In this document: in pieces, positions 56,039-64,000 of the stretch
How the letters are laid out: each line of letters begins with the position of its first letter
Numbering within the stretch: the stretch's first letter is position 1
NCBI RefSeq assembly: GCF_009746715.1
Contig: NZ_VRKW01000019.1
Location: forward strand, 1 to 64,000
Direction of reading: 5' to 3'
Source: Ketobacter sp. MCCC 1A13808
Lineage (GTDB): Bacteria; Pseudomonadota; Gammaproteobacteria; Pseudomonadales; Ketobacteraceae
Length of the DNA: 64,000 nucleotides
The notes under the pieces: model-generated
What the model was told of the DNA's origin: nothing
Seen by the model: only the letters and a program-made list of their open reading frames with translations
Databases searched by the model: none
Program-made: the position numbers and the translations under genes

Positions 56039-57955
56039 TTAAACCGGCGGCAGGGTAGCGTCAATCAGCTTCTGCAAGGCGTCGTCCAAATCCAGTACAT
56101 CGTTGTTCTTGCTGCCCAGCTGGCGCACCGCAACCTGGTGCGCTTCGGCTTCATTTTTACCGACCACCCAAATCTGCGGTACTTTAGCTTTACTGTGTTC
56201 ACGGACTTTGTAGCCAATTTTTTCATTGCGCAAATCCAGTTCGCAATACACTCCGGCGGTTTTCAGTTTGTCTGCCACGCTCAAAGCCCAGTCACGTGCA
56301 TCATCGGTGATAGTGGCAATCACCACTGGCACCGGGGCCATCCACATCGGTAGGTGTCCGGCACTGGATTCAATCACTATGCCCAGAAAGCGCTCTAGGG
56401 ATCCCAATACCGCGCGATGCAACATAACCGGGCGATGTCTTGCGCCGTCTTCCCCGACGTATTCGGCATCGAGTCGTTCAGGTAAAACAAAATCCACCTG
56501 CAGGGTGCCGCATTGCCAATCCCGGCCAATAGCATCCTTTAACACGAACTCCAGCTTTGGACCGTAGAAAGCACCTTCACCAGGGTTGAGTTCGCATTCC
56601 AGGCCCAGGCTGTCAACCGCGCTTTGCAACGCAGACTCGGCCTTATCCCAGGTTTCATCACTGCCCGCGCGATTTTCCGGGCGGGTGGAGAATTTGATGC
56701 GGATATCGTCGAAGCCGAAGTCTTTGTATACTTCCCTCAGCATGGTAATGAAAGCGGCTGTCTCGGGATTAATCTGTTCTTCGGTGCAGAAAATATGGGC
56801 ATCGTCCTGGCTGAACGAGCGCGCTCTCATTAATCCGTGCAGCGCACCGTGGGCTTCGTTACGGAACAGCGTGGTGAATTCTCCGAAACGGATCGGCAGG
56901 TCGCGGTAACTTTTTAACCCTTGCTTGAATATTTGCACGTGGCCGGGGCAATTCATGGGCTTGATGGCCATGTCCTTGTGGTCATGAGTGCAGAAGGTAA
57001 ACATGTCCTCACCGTATTTATCCCAATGACCAGACTGTTCCCATAGTTTCCGATCCATAATTTGCGGAGTGGCGATTTCCTGGTAGCCATTCCGTTCCAT
57101 CTTACCGCGAATGTAGTTTTCCAGTGCGCGGCGGGCACGCCAGCCTTTCGGGTGCCAGAACATGCTGCCAACGGCTTCTTCCTGCTGATGGAACAAGCCC
57201 ATTTCTTTACCCAGTTTACGGTGGTCGCGCTTTTCCGCTTCCTCCAGCATGTGCAGGTATTTTTTGAGTTCTTTCGGATCGCGCCAGCAAGTGCCGTATA
57301 TCCGCTGCAATTGGGGGTTGGTGGCGTCACCACGCCAGTAGGCGCCGGCCAGCTTCATGATCTTAAACGCTTTACCCAGTTTGCCGGTGGAAGGCAGGTG
57401 GGGGCCAAGGCACAGATCGATAAAATCACCTTGTCGGTACAATGAAATCACCTCATCCTGCGGCAAGTCGCGGATCAATTCGGCCTTGAAGGTTTCACCT
57501 TCTTTCTCAAAAAAGGCGATGGCTTCATCTCGGTGCCAGACCTCGCGTTGAATGGGTATGTTCTGTTCTACCAATTCGGCCATCCGGGATTCAATTTTAT
57601 GCAGGTCTTCCGGAGTGAAGGATTCCTCACGATGGAAATCGTAATAAAAACCGTTCTCGATGGCGGGGCCAATGGTGACCTGTGTTTCCGGATACAGTTC
57701 TTTCACTGCCTGTGCCATCACGTGGGCGGCGTCGTGGCGCAGCAACTCTAGTGCGGCATCCTTGTCACGGGTCAGAAAAGCGATACGGCTGGATTCTGTC
57801 AGGGTGGTGGACAGGTCGACCAACTGGTCGTTGAGGTACATGGCAAGGCTGGCTTTAGCCAAGCCGGGGCCGATGTCACCGGCGACATCGAGGCCGGTGA
57901 TCGGGTTGTCGTAGCGGCGCACGCTACCATCAGGCAGTGTTATTTCAATGGACAT
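56039..57955 (-). CDS. thrS: Threonyl-tRNA synthetase
   Basis: A 638-residue class II synthetase with a TGS domain (ITLPDGSVRRYDNPITGLDV), the editing domain (ELLRHDAAHVMAQAVKELYP; histidines of the HxxxH site), the catalytic domain (KPMNCPGHVQIFKQGLKSYR, FRNEAHGALHGLMRARSFSQ) and the anticodon-binding domain. The segment DLCLGPHLPSTGKLGKAFKI resembles alphaproteobacterial enzymes. The usual gammaproteobacterial neighbours infC, rpmI and rplT are absent; instead a PTPS gene is upstream (68-bp gap) and cysS downstream. Possible transferred gene. Confidence 0.96.
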   Translation of the reverse strand: MSIEITLPDGSVRRYDNPITGLDVAGDIGPGLAKASLAMYLNDQLVDLSTTLTESSRIAFLTRDKDAALELLRHDAAHVMAQAVKELYPETQVTIGPAIENGFYYDFHREESFTPEDLHKIESRMAELVEQNIPIQREVWHRDEAIAFFEKEGETFKAELIRDLPQDEVISLYRQGDFIDLCLGPHLPSTGKLGKAFKIMKLAGAYWRGDATNPQLQRIYGTCWRDPKELKKYLHMLEEAEKRDHRKLGKEMGLFHQQEEAVGSMFWHPKGWRARRALENYIRGKMERNGYQEIATPQIMDRKLWEQSGHWDKYGEDMFTFCTHDHKDMAIKPMNCPGHVQIFKQGLKSYRDLPIRFGEFTTLFRNEAHGALHGLMRARSFSQDDAHIFCTEEQINPETAAFITMLREVYKDFGFDDIRIKFSTRPENRAGSDETWDKAESALQSAVDSLGLECELNPGEGAFYGPKLEFVLKDAIGRDWQCGTLQVDFVLPERLDAEYVGEDGARHRPVMLHRAVLGSLERFLGIVIESSAGHLPMWMAPVPVVIATITDDARDWALSVADKLKTAGVYCELDLRNEKIGYKVREHSKAKVPQIWVVGKNEAEAHQVAVRQLGSKNNDVLDLDDALQKLIDATLPPV

Positions 57956-58023
57956 GGTTCTGGTTTCTTCCTGTCGTTTCCATCCCGTTTCGTGGACCGG
58001 ACATTGTATAGAAGAATGCAGCC

Positions 58024-58887
58024 TTATTTAAGAGCAGGTTTCACTGCAATCGCGCCTTTCATCACGCCTTCAAAGGCTTTCACCTCGATTTCACAATCTG
58101 GATTGTCCTGATTCAGGCGACCGGCAATGTGCTCTGCCAGGTATTCGACTGTGGTATCGGTATCGATCAGGTAAACCTTTGATTTGGGCAGGGTTAATTC
58201 AAAATCACCTTGTTGGGCCTGGTAGGCGAATGTGCAGTATTCCACGCCCTTGTCGGAAAAGGGTTCTGTGAGGTCTTCTTTTGTGCCGATATAGATGTCC
58301 TTCCATTTTAGTGCCCAGGCTTTTTCAAGCAACGGGTCCCGCTTTCCATTGCGCTTCACTTTGATGCGCGAGCGGTGGCCGTGCGCGATGCGTTGGCAGT
58401 TGCCCAGGTGTTTTTTTAACCCATGACTGTAATGGTAGAAGGCTCCGCTGATTTCTTCGGTGCGCAGGCGCACCCTAATTTGCTTTACATTGGCAGGTAC
58501 TGCGGCCATTGCCGCTTGCTCCAATAGCGGCGTCAGCGCTTCCGGCGAAACATGGGCCTGTTGCAACAACAGCACCGCTTCGGCGGGAGAACGGTGCCGA
58601 TATTGGCGTCCTTCGCTGTCCTCCCAGTTTAAATCAGTGATGCCGTTTTGTTCGCTTTTACTGAGCGCCGGCAGTTCAGCCGGTACCACAAGCTTGTGGT
58701 CGAACAGGGATTCCAGAGCATCGCGCACCTGTTTTTTTACATCGCCGAAATCGAACACCATACCCTGCTGGTCCAGCTCGCCATGCAGCTCCAGATCCGC
58801 AATCCAGCTTTCGCCGAGGATACCCCGTACCGGGTGAACGTAGGAAAAATCGAGAACCGTGAGATGATTTACAAACAGTGCAGACAT
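58024..58887 (-). CDS. Tandem PTPS (6-carboxytetrahydropterin synthase-like) protein
   Basis: A 287-residue protein of the 6-pyruvoyl-tetrahydropterin synthase/QueD superfamily, about twice the usual 120-residue QueD length. The N-terminal half has MVFDFGDVKKQVRDALESLF, DHKLVV, a T-fold motif. The C-terminal half has SGAFYHYSHGLKKHLGNCQR, HGHRSR, a zinc histidine group, and VEYLAEHIAGRL. Two T-fold halves in one chain are likely. It may act in queuosine or another pterin pathway; folE2 at 48149 supplies the same precursor. It is divergent from the dihydroorotase gene. Confidence 0.75.
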   Translation of the reverse strand: MSALFVNHLTVLDFSYVHPVRGILGESWIADLELHGELDQQGMVFDFGDVKKQVRDALESLFDHKLVVPAELPALSKSEQNGITDLNWEDSEGRQYRHRSPAEAVLLLQQAHVSPEALTPLLEQAAMAAVPANVKQIRVRLRTEEISGAFYHYSHGLKKHLGNCQRIAHGHRSRIKVKRNGKRDPLLEKAWALKWKDIYIGTKEDLTEPFSDKGVEYCTFAYQAQQGDFELTLPKSKVYLIDTDTTVEYLAEHIAGRLNQDNPDCEIEVKAFEGVMKGAIAVKPALK

Positions 58888-58904
58888 GAAAACAGGGCCT
58901 TGGG

Positions 58905-58932
58905 TTCAGTACAGAGTTGAATCGGTTATAAT
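58905..58932 (+). promoter_or_regulatory. Likely promoter of the dihydroorotase gene
   Basis: TATAAT (58927-58932), a perfect -10, lies 34 bases before the start at 58967. The -35 candidate TTCAGT (58905-58910), 16 bases away, is weak. The -10 alone makes a plus-strand promoter likely. Confidence 0.6.
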
Positions 58933-58966
58933 ACGCTTCCCGCGCACCTCAGTATAGGATGAGCAC

Positions 58967-60301
58967 ATGACCAGCTTGTTAATTACCAACGCTCTTGTAG
59001 TCAACGAAGGCACACTCCGCGAACTGGACGTCTATATCGACGACGGGCGCATCGCTAAACTGGGGGCCGATTTATCCTCCCAGCCCGCGGATCGGGTGAT
59101 AGATGCCACCGGCAAGCATCTTCTGCCGGGAATGATAGACGATCAGGTCCATTTTCGTGAGCCCGGCTTGACCCATAAAGGCGAGATAGCCACCGAATCC
59201 GCCGCCGCTGTCGCCGGTGGGATTACCAGTTATTTCGAAATGCCGAACGCGAACCCGCTGACCATTAATCGCGAGGCGCTGGAAGATAAGTATCAGCGTG
59301 CCGCGCAAAAATCTTTGGCCAACTTTGCTTTCTATCTGGGGGCCAGTAATGACAACCTGGAAAACATCAAATCCCTTGATCCGAAAGCGGCTTGCGGTAT
59401 CAAAGTATTTATGGGTGCCTCTACCGGAAATATGCTGGTGGATAAACCGGAAATTCTAGAAGGTATTTTCCAGTATGCGCCGACCATCGTAGTGACCCAT
59501 TGCGAAGATACCCCGATGATTAAGGCCAATGAGGATCAATACAGAGAGCAATATGGTGAAGATATCCCCATGTCCTGTCATCCGTTGATACGATCGCAGG
59601 AGGCTTGTTATAAATCCTCAAGCTTCGCCGTGGAATTGGCTAAGCGTTTCGATACCCGTTTGCATGTATTGCATTTGACGACCGAAAAAGAAATGGCCTT
59701 GTTCCGGGCAGGCCCGTTGGCGGAGAAACGCATTACTGCCGAGGCCTGTGTGCATCACCTTTTTTTCAGTGAAGAAGATTATGAAGCCAAAGGCAGCCTG
59801 ATCAAATGCAATCCGGCGGTGAAGAAAGCGTCTGATCGCCAGGCCATACTGGATGCTATCAATTCCGATCTGATTGATGTGGTTGCGACCGATCATGCCC
59901 CACATACCTGGGACGAGAAGCAAGGCACCTATTTCAAGGCACCGGCCGGCTTGCCCTTGGTACAGCATGCGGTTGTGTCCATGCTCGAGCATTACCATCG
60001 CGGTCAATTCAGTCTCGAGACCATAGTCCAGAAGACCAGCCATAACGTTGCTCAGTTGTTTCAGATCGAAAATCGCGGCTATATCCGCGAGGGCTATTGG
60101 GCCGATCTTACTCTGGTGGATCTGAATGCACCGACCGTAGTGGATGACCAGAAGTTGTATTCCAAATGCGGCTGGTCGCCGTTTGGTGGTTACATATTCA
60201 AATCATCTATCGTGGCTACCCTGGTGAATGGTGAAGTGGCATTTGAAGCCGGTAAAGTGAATCAATCGGTCCGTGGCGCGCGTATTGCTTTCGAACGTTA
60301 G
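58967..60301 (+). CDS. pyrC: Dihydroorotase (DDQVHFREPG type)
   Basis: A 444-residue amidohydrolase that closes carbamoyl-aspartate to dihydroorotate in pyrimidine synthesis. Motifs: DDQVHFREPGLTHKG (His62; the first His of the usual HxH is Gln60), the lysine expected to be carboxylated in GIKVFMGASTGN, histidines in VTHCEDTP and LHVLHLTT, and DHAPHTWDEKQGTY. Sequences with DDQVHFREPG are common in Bacteroidetes and are found in some gammaproteobacteria; they differ from the 350-residue PyrC. It is monocistronic or the first of a run with the oxidoreductase (85-bp gap). Confidence 0.9.
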   Translation: MTSLLITNALVVNEGTLRELDVYIDDGRIAKLGADLSSQPADRVIDATGKHLLPGMIDDQVHFREPGLTHKGEIATESAAAVAGGITSYFEMPNANPLTINREALEDKYQRAAQKSLANFAFYLGASNDNLENIKSLDPKAACGIKVFMGASTGNMLVDKPEILEGIFQYAPTIVVTHCEDTPMIKANEDQYREQYGEDIPMSCHPLIRSQEACYKSSSFAVELAKRFDTRLHVLHLTTEKEMALFRAGPLAEKRITAEACVHHLFFSEEDYEAKGSLIKCNPAVKKASDRQAILDAINSDLIDVVATDHAPHTWDEKQGTYFKAPAGLPLVQHAVVSMLEHYHRGQFSLETIVQKTSHNVAQLFQIENRGYIREGYWADLTLVDLNAPTVVDDQKLYSKCGWSPFGGYIFKSSIVATLVNGEVAFEAGKVNQSVRGARIAFER

Positions 60302-60386
60302 GTCCCTGGGATAGAATGCACTGTTAGCTGTATACACTTCGTATTGTAAAGCTCGTTTCATCGGACGGTTTAATTGGAGTTCCAAT

Positions 60387-61616
60387 ATGTTTGGCAGGCA
60401 GAACAAACAAAAGATCGTCATAGTGGGAGGGGGGGTTGCCGGGTTGAATGCGGCCCAGCAGCTCAAATCCGGCAAGTTCGACGTTACCCTTATTGATCCT
60501 TCCCCGCATATCGAGTGGCTACCTAACATTCATGAAATTATCTCCGGTGCAAAAAAAGGAGATGAGCTACGACTCAATCGGAACCTGCTGGTGCGTCGCT
60601 TGGGGCATCGTTTTTTGCTGAACCGGGCGATAGAGATGACGTCCTCTTTCGTGCACCTGGATGACGGTTCTCGGGTGCCGTTCGATGTGTGCATTGTTGC
60701 CACTGGCAGTGTGAATAATACATTTGGAATCGAAGGGGCTGATCAGTTTGCCCTGCCCATGAAAAGTGTTGAGCAATGTCAGGTGATCGCTCGCCGCCTG
60801 CACCGGGCGTCGTTGTCTCACCGAACTACCCGGGTCACTGTGGTGGGCGGTGGCATTGAAGGCGTGGAAGCGTTCGGCGAAGTGATGCGGACTTATCGTC
60901 ACCGGCCGCAATTCGAGTTTAATATCGTGGAGTCCGCAGATGCTTTGCTACCCAATTGTCCGGGGCATCTCGACAGCAAGATTCGCAGCCACACGTCTGG
61001 TTTTCGTGTGCAATATCATGTGGGTGAAAGCGTTGAATCCGTCGACCCCGAAGGCATCTGTTTAATGAACGGAGGGGCAATTGAAAGTGATATTACCATT
61101 TGGTCTGGTGGGGCCTCTCCCAACGGGTTTTTACAACGATCCTATCTAACCGATACGCCGGATCAATGGGCTGATGTAAACGATTACTTCCAAAGTCAGG
61201 CCAGAGAAAATGTCTTTATTATCGGGGATGCTGCGAATCCGGGTGGTCACAGTTTATCGAAACAAGCTTATCACGCCATTGATATGGGGAAAGCCGCTGC
61301 GCACAATGTCGAACGCTTTTTGTCTGGTAAACGTCTGCGAGAATTCAAGCCTTCAGAAAAGCCGCAGGTGGTCACCTTTGGCGATCTGGATACTTTCATG
61401 CTGTTTAAGGATTTCGCAGTTTCGTCTTCCGTGTTGGGTGTTGCGAAAGAAGCGATTTATACTCTGGGAGTATTGCAACTGGCGCCGCCCAAGTCAGGCA
61501 AGGACTTAATGAATGCTCTGGACCGGCTTCAGCGCAGTGCGCGTAAAGTTTATTTGCCCGCGTTCAACCCGTTAAGTTTGCTCAGCAAGTTACCTAAAAG
61601 CCAGTTTCTATCCTGA
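60387..61616 (+). CDS. FAD/NAD(P)-dependent oxidoreductase, NDH-2-like
   Basis: A 409-residue two-dinucleotide-fold flavoprotein. The FAD site is IVIVGGGVAGLNAA (Gly14-Gly19), the NAD(P) site VTVVGGGIEGVEAFGE (154-159), and the second FAD site VFIIGDAANPGGHSL. The family includes type II NADH dehydrogenases and Ndh-like proteins of gammaproteobacteria. The C-terminal 80 residues contain hydrophobic stretches (VLGVAKEAIYTLGVLQLAPP) that could attach to the membrane. Electron acceptor unknown. The stop overlaps the def start by one base. Confidence 0.85.
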   Translation: MFGRQNKQKIVIVGGGVAGLNAAQQLKSGKFDVTLIDPSPHIEWLPNIHEIISGAKKGDELRLNRNLLVRRLGHRFLLNRAIEMTSSFVHLDDGSRVPFDVCIVATGSVNNTFGIEGADQFALPMKSVEQCQVIARRLHRASLSHRTTRVTVVGGGIEGVEAFGEVMRTYRHRPQFEFNIVESADALLPNCPGHLDSKIRSHTSGFRVQYHVGESVESVDPEGICLMNGGAIESDITIWSGGASPNGFLQRSYLTDTPDQWADVNDYFQSQARENVFIIGDAANPGGHSLSKQAYHAIDMGKAAAHNVERFLSGKRLREFKPSEKPQVVTFGDLDTFMLFKDFAVSSSVLGVAKEAIYTLGVLQLAPPKSGKDLMNALDRLQRSARKVYLPAFNPLSLLSKLPKSQFLS

Positions 61617-62158
61617 TGTCCGATTCCACGCTATACGATATTGTCGAACTTGGCGATCCGCGTTTGAGAGTGCTAGCGCTGCCGGTTGATCTGACTCGAT
61701 TGCAGGAAGCCTTGGAAGTGGTGCAGGCAATGGAAAGTAGAATGCAAGAGCGTGGTGGCGTAGGTATAGCGGCTCCCCAAATCGGCGTGGGACAACAGAT
61801 CATGATTATTGCATCCAAGCCCAATGCCCGTTACCCGGATGCGCCGCACATGAAGCCGATGGTTATGTTCAACCCGGTACCGTTTAATTACTCTGACCAT
61901 AAAGTCACGCTATGGGAAGGCTGCTTGAGTGTGCCGGGTATACGAGGAAAAGTGACCCGTTCCGATTCTGTCAGTGTGCGTTACGCCGATAACACGGGTA
62001 AGTTGCAGGAAATTCGGCTGGACGGATTTCCCGCAAGAATTTTCCTGCACGAGTACGATCATCTAGTGGGAAAAACTTTTGTTGACCGTGTCGACTCCGT
62101 CACAGATTTGGTGACGGATAAGGTGTATTTCAAACAAATGTCTACATCAGTTAGCTAA
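61616..62158 (+). CDS. def: Peptide deformylase
   Basis: Deformylase removes the N-formyl group from new proteins. The 180 residues carry all three motifs: GVGIAAPQIG (48-57), EGCLS (101-105) and HEYDH (145-149), with Cys103 and the two histidines binding the metal. The ATG overlaps the previous stop (TGATG). It is a stand-alone type with insertion, not the def-fmt pair, so it may be a second deformylase. The last 12 bases overlap the convergent EVE gene. Confidence 0.95.
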   Translation: MSDSTLYDIVELGDPRLRVLALPVDLTRLQEALEVVQAMESRMQERGGVGIAAPQIGVGQQIMIIASKPNARYPDAPHMKPMVMFNPVPFNYSDHKVTLWEGCLSVPGIRGKVTRSDSVSVRYADNTGKLQEIRLDGFPARIFLHEYDHLVGKTFVDRVDSVTDLVTDKVYFKQMSTSVS

Positions 62159-62608
62159 ACCCAGAATAAAATTCCACTGTTGTTCGGTGACGGGCATGAC
62201 AGACAGTCGATTACCTTTACGAACCAGTGCCATATCTTCCAGTGCAGGTATGGCTTTCAATTGTTCCAGGCTAATAGTGTCTTTGAATTTTGATTTGAAG
62301 CGTACCTGCGGGCAAAACCAGCGAGGCTTGTCTTCACTGGCTTTGGGATCGTAATACTTTGCTTCCGGATCAAACTGTGTTGGGTCGGGAAACGCGTTTT
62401 TGATGACTTCTGCAATGCCGACAATGCCGGGCACTTTGGTGTTCGAATGGTAGAAAAAAATTAAATCGCCCTTTTTAATGTCGTCTCGCAGCATGTTGCG
62501 TGCCTGATAATTTCTGACGCCATCCCAGGGTTCACCTTTTTTGCCGCGTGCTTTTAAGTCATCGATGCCAAAAGTGTCAGGTTCTGATTTGAATAACCAA
62601 TACCGCAT
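62147..62608 (-). CDS. EVE-domain protein
   Basis: A 153-residue protein of the EVE family (MRYWLFKSEPDTFGIDDLKA, WDGVRNYQARNMLRDDIKKG, FFYHSN). EVE domains are PUA-like and are thought to bind modified bases in DNA or RNA. The start is ATG 62608, since family members begin near YWLFKSEP; a TTG at 62623 also exists. Its end overlaps def by 12 bases, so the genes converge tail to tail. Confidence 0.93.
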   Translation of the reverse strand: MRYWLFKSEPDTFGIDDLKARGKKGEPWDGVRNYQARNMLRDDIKKGDLIFFYHSNTKVPGIVGIAEVIKNAFPDPTQFDPEAKYYDPKASEDKPRWFCPQVRFKSKFKDTISLEQLKAIPALEDMALVRKGNRLSVMPVTEQQWNFILGLAN

Positions 62609-62819
62609 ATTAATTGTTTCCAAAATATATTTAGGTAAATTGTGGTGTAGATTGTAGCTTTCACTTCAAAATAGTGAAAAATACCATTAAAGTGATAGAT
62701 GGTGCTTATTTTTGTATACCCCCACTTTTTGGGGCTCTCGCAGATCTACACAGTTTATAGCTTTTTTGAGCATGGCCTGTGAAGAAAAACATAATTTGAA
62801 ATCAACTCGCATAGACAAT

Positions 62820-63329
62820 ATGAATGATACTAACGAAAACCCGATTTACGAGCTAAAGCCGGAGATTAACTTCTGTACCTGCGGTTGTGAAGCTCGTTTG
62901 CTAAAAGAACGTAGCGCGGATTCGGAGAAGGGAAAGCTTCGGTACGTAGTGCGTTGTTTAGATGAGATGTGTGGCCACCAGGGACGCTACACACAATATC
63001 CATGGCAGGCTATTCTGGAATGGAATAAGTCTCCTATGTCGGAGTTTCCGGAAGATTTCAGAATTCCGTTTCTAACTTTGACCGGCTTAGGCGGGGAAGA
63101 GATCCGGCAAAAGCTGAATGAACATCGTTTGACTTTGGAGCAAAAGATCAAACAGCTGCGGGCAGAAAAAGTCAGTGGCAACACGGAAGAAATGAAGATA
63201 GCTCGCTTGCAATTGATGTGGGTTATCTATGCTCAAAGTTGGGCCAAGCTTAAATTCCCCAGGGAAGACGAGTTGGCGGTGATTGACGAGAATGAGGGCG
63301 CGGAAGAGAGTAACGTGCAGGAAGCGTAG
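62820..63329 (+). CDS. Lar-like zinc-ribbon protein, unknown function
   Basis: A 169-residue protein from ATG 62820 (MNDTNENPIYELKPEINFCT); ATGs at 62772 and farther left in frame are possible, but no good ribosome binding site settles it. Cys19, Cys21 and Cys23 with Cys46 and Cys51 and the end of the motif YTQYPWQAILEWNK recall the restriction-alleviation (Lar) type zinc ribbon, which ends EAIxAWN. A helical region (RIPFLTLTGLGGEEIRQKLN onward, about 80-140) and an acidic tail follow. It is alone, before a MalT-type regulator. Function is not known. Confidence 0.6.
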   Translation: MNDTNENPIYELKPEINFCTCGCEARLLKERSADSEKGKLRYVVRCLDEMCGHQGRYTQYPWQAILEWNKSPMSEFPEDFRIPFLTLTGLGGEEIRQKLNEHRLTLEQKIKQLRAEKVSGNTEEMKIARLQLMWVIYAQSWAKLKFPREDELAVIDENEGAEESNVQEA

Positions 63330-63446
63330 CTGGCTTTTTCCTGCGTCGCTCAGAAATGCGGTTGAGGTTGCGCGACAGCCCCAGCCGCAAATTTAAAGCC
63401 TGACCCGAATCCGGCTCCCATAGGCTGGCGCGATCCGAATTAATTC

Positions 63447-64000
63447 ATGCTACTAAGAACCCGATTTTATATTCCTCCTCTACGGGACAGTACTGTTGTA
63501 CGTCAGCGCCTTCTGGACGTTCTTTCCGCCACGTCAGGTGGCTCTCTTATTGTTGCATCTGCTCCTGCCGGTTACGGCAAAACGACGCTGATTAGTCAGT
63601 GGCTTCACTTCAACCCTCATCAGTTTGCCTGGTTGACTTTAGGTGCCGAGCACAGCGCGATGGATGTGTTTTGGCGTTATACCATCACATCGGTTCAGCA
63701 AGTTCAGCCGCAAGTGGGTGCCCATGCATTGAAGCTGCTTGAGCCCAATGCCAACCAACCTGACGATTCTTTGGTAAGCGACAGCCTCTATCATGAATGC
63801 GTTGTGTCCTTTCTCAATGACCTGGACGAATTGGCGGCTATGAATAGGGCAGAGGGCGCTTTGACATTGGTACTGGATGATTTCCATTTTATTAGAAATG
63901 CCCGAGTGTACAGGTGGTTGAATGTGTTTCTGGATCACTTGCCTGCTTCAATACGTGTCATTGTGACCTGCCGCGACTTGCCCGAACTCAATCTGCCGCG
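63447..64000 (+). CDS. MalT-type LuxR-family regulator (partial, N-terminal)
   Basis: The first 184 codons of a large STAND-type transcription activator cut by the right edge. It starts at ATG 63447 (MLLRTRFYIPPLRDSTVVRQ). The Walker A motif is PAGYGKTT (40-47) and the Walker B LVLDDFHF (141-148), followed by VIVTCRDLPELNLP, typical of MalT-family proteins that end in a LuxR helix-turn-helix. The ligand is unknown. The 117 bases upstream (63330-63446) show nothing recognisable. Confidence 0.85.
   Translation, partial: MLLRTRFYIPPLRDSTVVRQRLLDVLSATSGGSLIVASAPAGYGKTTLISQWLHFNPHQFAWLTLGAEHSAMDVFWRYTITSVQQVQPQVGAHALKLLEPNANQPDDSLVSDSLYHECVVSFLNDLDELAAMNRAEGALTLVLDDFHFIRNARVYRWLNVFLDHLPASIRVIVTCRDLPELNLP

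Overview
This 64 kb window is a chromosomal segment of a gammaproteobacterium. It probably belongs to the broad Pseudomonadales/Cellvibrionales/Oceanospirillales group and is probably aerobic. The evidence is the gene order tuf, S10, spc, alpha, then uvrA, a YajR-like MFS gene and ssb; Pseudomonas-like ribosomal protein and RpoA sequences; type II secretion genes; a split biotin operon (bioBFHCD without bioA); and RhlB, SrkA and FolE2. Base composition looks even, near 50% G+C by eye. I see no rRNA, tRNA, CRISPR array, insertion sequence or prophage gene.

Positions 1-14032 hold the 3' end of tuf and the complete S10-spc-alpha ribosomal cluster (rpsJ to rplQ, with secY and rpoA). It has a structured leader before rpsJ, a smaller gap before rpsM, and a 17-bp stem terminator after rplQ. 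Positions 14070-24272 hold an LpxL-type acyltransferase and uvrA (minus strand), then a YajR-like transporter, ssb and a detached type II secretion block gspN-gspC-gspD. Positions 24296-27700 hold a YkgJ-type cysteine-cluster protein, a ketopantoate-reductase-like protein, SrkA kinase and ComF.

Positions 27723-32562 are the biotin operon bioB-bioF-bioH-bioC-bioD. It is preceded by a near-perfect BirA operator overlapping a strong sigma-70 promoter. A small flagellar-rod-like protein paired with an SprA-type HEAAH protein follows. Next come a DmdC-type acyl-CoA dehydrogenase with a PsrA-like site upstream, an unknown periplasmic protein with four cysteine-bracketed helical repeats, a YihG-type acyltransferase, a MarR regulator, RhlB, a DUF938 methyltransferase, a cupin and a FemAB-like acyltransferase. 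Then come an M48 protease with its LemA partner, a lytic transglycosylase, a BPSS1780-type membrane protein and FolE2.

The most unusual part is 49424-58887. It opens with a two-gene module: a 1165-residue protein with two 2-hydroxyacyl-CoA-dehydratase-activase (ASKHA) domains fused to a DUF2229 region, and a 540-residue HgdB-like partner. All the cysteines expected for iron-sulfur clusters are present, yet no recognisable dehydratase substrate pathway is nearby. Beside it, on the other strand, lie a PTPS-family protein, thrS and cysS. Both synthetases read to me as alphaproteobacterial-type sequences, which suggests transfer or second copies. The right end (58967-64000) carries a dihydroorotase of the DDQVHFREPG type, an FAD/NAD oxidoreductase, peptide deformylase, an EVE-domain protein, a Lar-like zinc-ribbon protein and the start of a MalT-type LuxR regulator.

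All family assignments come from reading motifs and remembered family sequences. No database search was run.
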